From Candidatus Gastranaerophilales bacterium (GTDB lineage Bacteria; Cyanobacteriota; Vampirovibrionia; Gastranaerophilales; Gastranaerophilaceae), in contig UNSK01000024.1 of assembly GCA_900552525.1 (NCBI GenBank), positions 1 to 31,374 on the forward strand: 31,374 bases of DNA, read 5' to 3'. The notes beneath the pieces were generated by a model. That model did no database searches, had not been told where the DNA came from, and saw only the letters and a list, made by a program, of their open reading frames with translations. Below, piece after piece: positions 31,363-31,374 of this stretch. The translations under genes were made by a program, and so were the position numbers. Positions within the stretch are counted from its first letter, which is position 1. Each line of letters begins with the position of its first letter.

Positions 31363-31374
31363 GAAAATTATTTT

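Noticed and set aside
1..31374. CRISPR arrays, tRNA or rRNA genes, insertion sequences, prophage genes
   Set aside because: I looked for regularly spaced repeats, tRNA T-loop signatures, transposase motifs and phage structural genes and saw none; genes fill nearly the whole window and no gap exceeds 300 bp.

Overview
The window is a 31.4 kb stretch of AT-rich bacterial chromosome that looks like housekeeping DNA rather than a mobile island. I see no transposase, phage gene, CRISPR array, tRNA or rRNA. The gene set suggests a diderm relative of the cyanobacteria, most likely a gut Melainabacterium (Vampirovibrionia, Gastranaerophilales). The evidence is two exported proteins with three SLH domains each (the cyanobacterial-type outer-envelope anchor), TolC-type outer-membrane channels, the LL-diaminopimelate aminotransferase route to meso-DAP, a long NusB, a short RpoD-family sigma factor and absence of photosynthesis genes. 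The taxonomic call is an inference from gene content and was not tested by search.

Layout. 1-6.2 kb: surE, a GH77 4-alpha-glucanotransferase, dapF, hisS and an EF-hand protein. 6.2-7.5 kb: a small XRE repressor with a symmetric divergent control region, then an unknown protein. 7.6-13.7 kb: an SLH envelope protein, a second, membrane-tailed GH77 homologue, a sigma factor and a Cys-rich SLH protein. 13.8-16.5 kb: a pilin-like protein with a Ser/Thr repeat linker, and an integral-membrane ICMT-like methyltransferase. 16.6-19.0 kb: rbfA-truB and ribosomal protein S1. 19.0-22.5 kb, minus strand: ferredoxin, a TolC homologue with a His-rich tail, then a radical SAM-hypothetical-maf operon. 22.6-25.4 kb: deoB diverging from nusB-ftsY. 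25.5-28.5 kb: dapL, a bifunctional-nuclease-family protein, nadK and a hemerythrin. 28.6-31.4 kb: a TolC-MacA-like efflux operon closed by a strong terminator.

Themes. Translation and RNA processing (hisS, rbfA, truB, rpsA, nusB, ftsY), cell-wall precursor synthesis (dapF, dapL), alpha-glucan metabolism (two GH77 proteins) and envelope/export (two SLH proteins, two TolC, one adaptor, pilin) dominate.

The observations most worth a second look are: (1) a shared short N-terminal motif, M-[KR]-I-[QC]-x(6-8)-F-[QN]-[AR], on four otherwise unrelated proteins without signal peptides; (2) a symmetric pair of TAGT-N3-ACTA operators over back-to-back promoters with overlapping -35 boxes, between the XRE and EF-hand genes; (3) a perfect 18-bp GC-rich palindrome flanked by 9-bp direct repeats that supplies the hisS ribosome-binding site; (4) several genes whose -10 box lies exactly 7 nt before the start codon, suggesting leaderless mRNAs; and (5) a hemerythrin with one iron-ligand His replaced by Gln.
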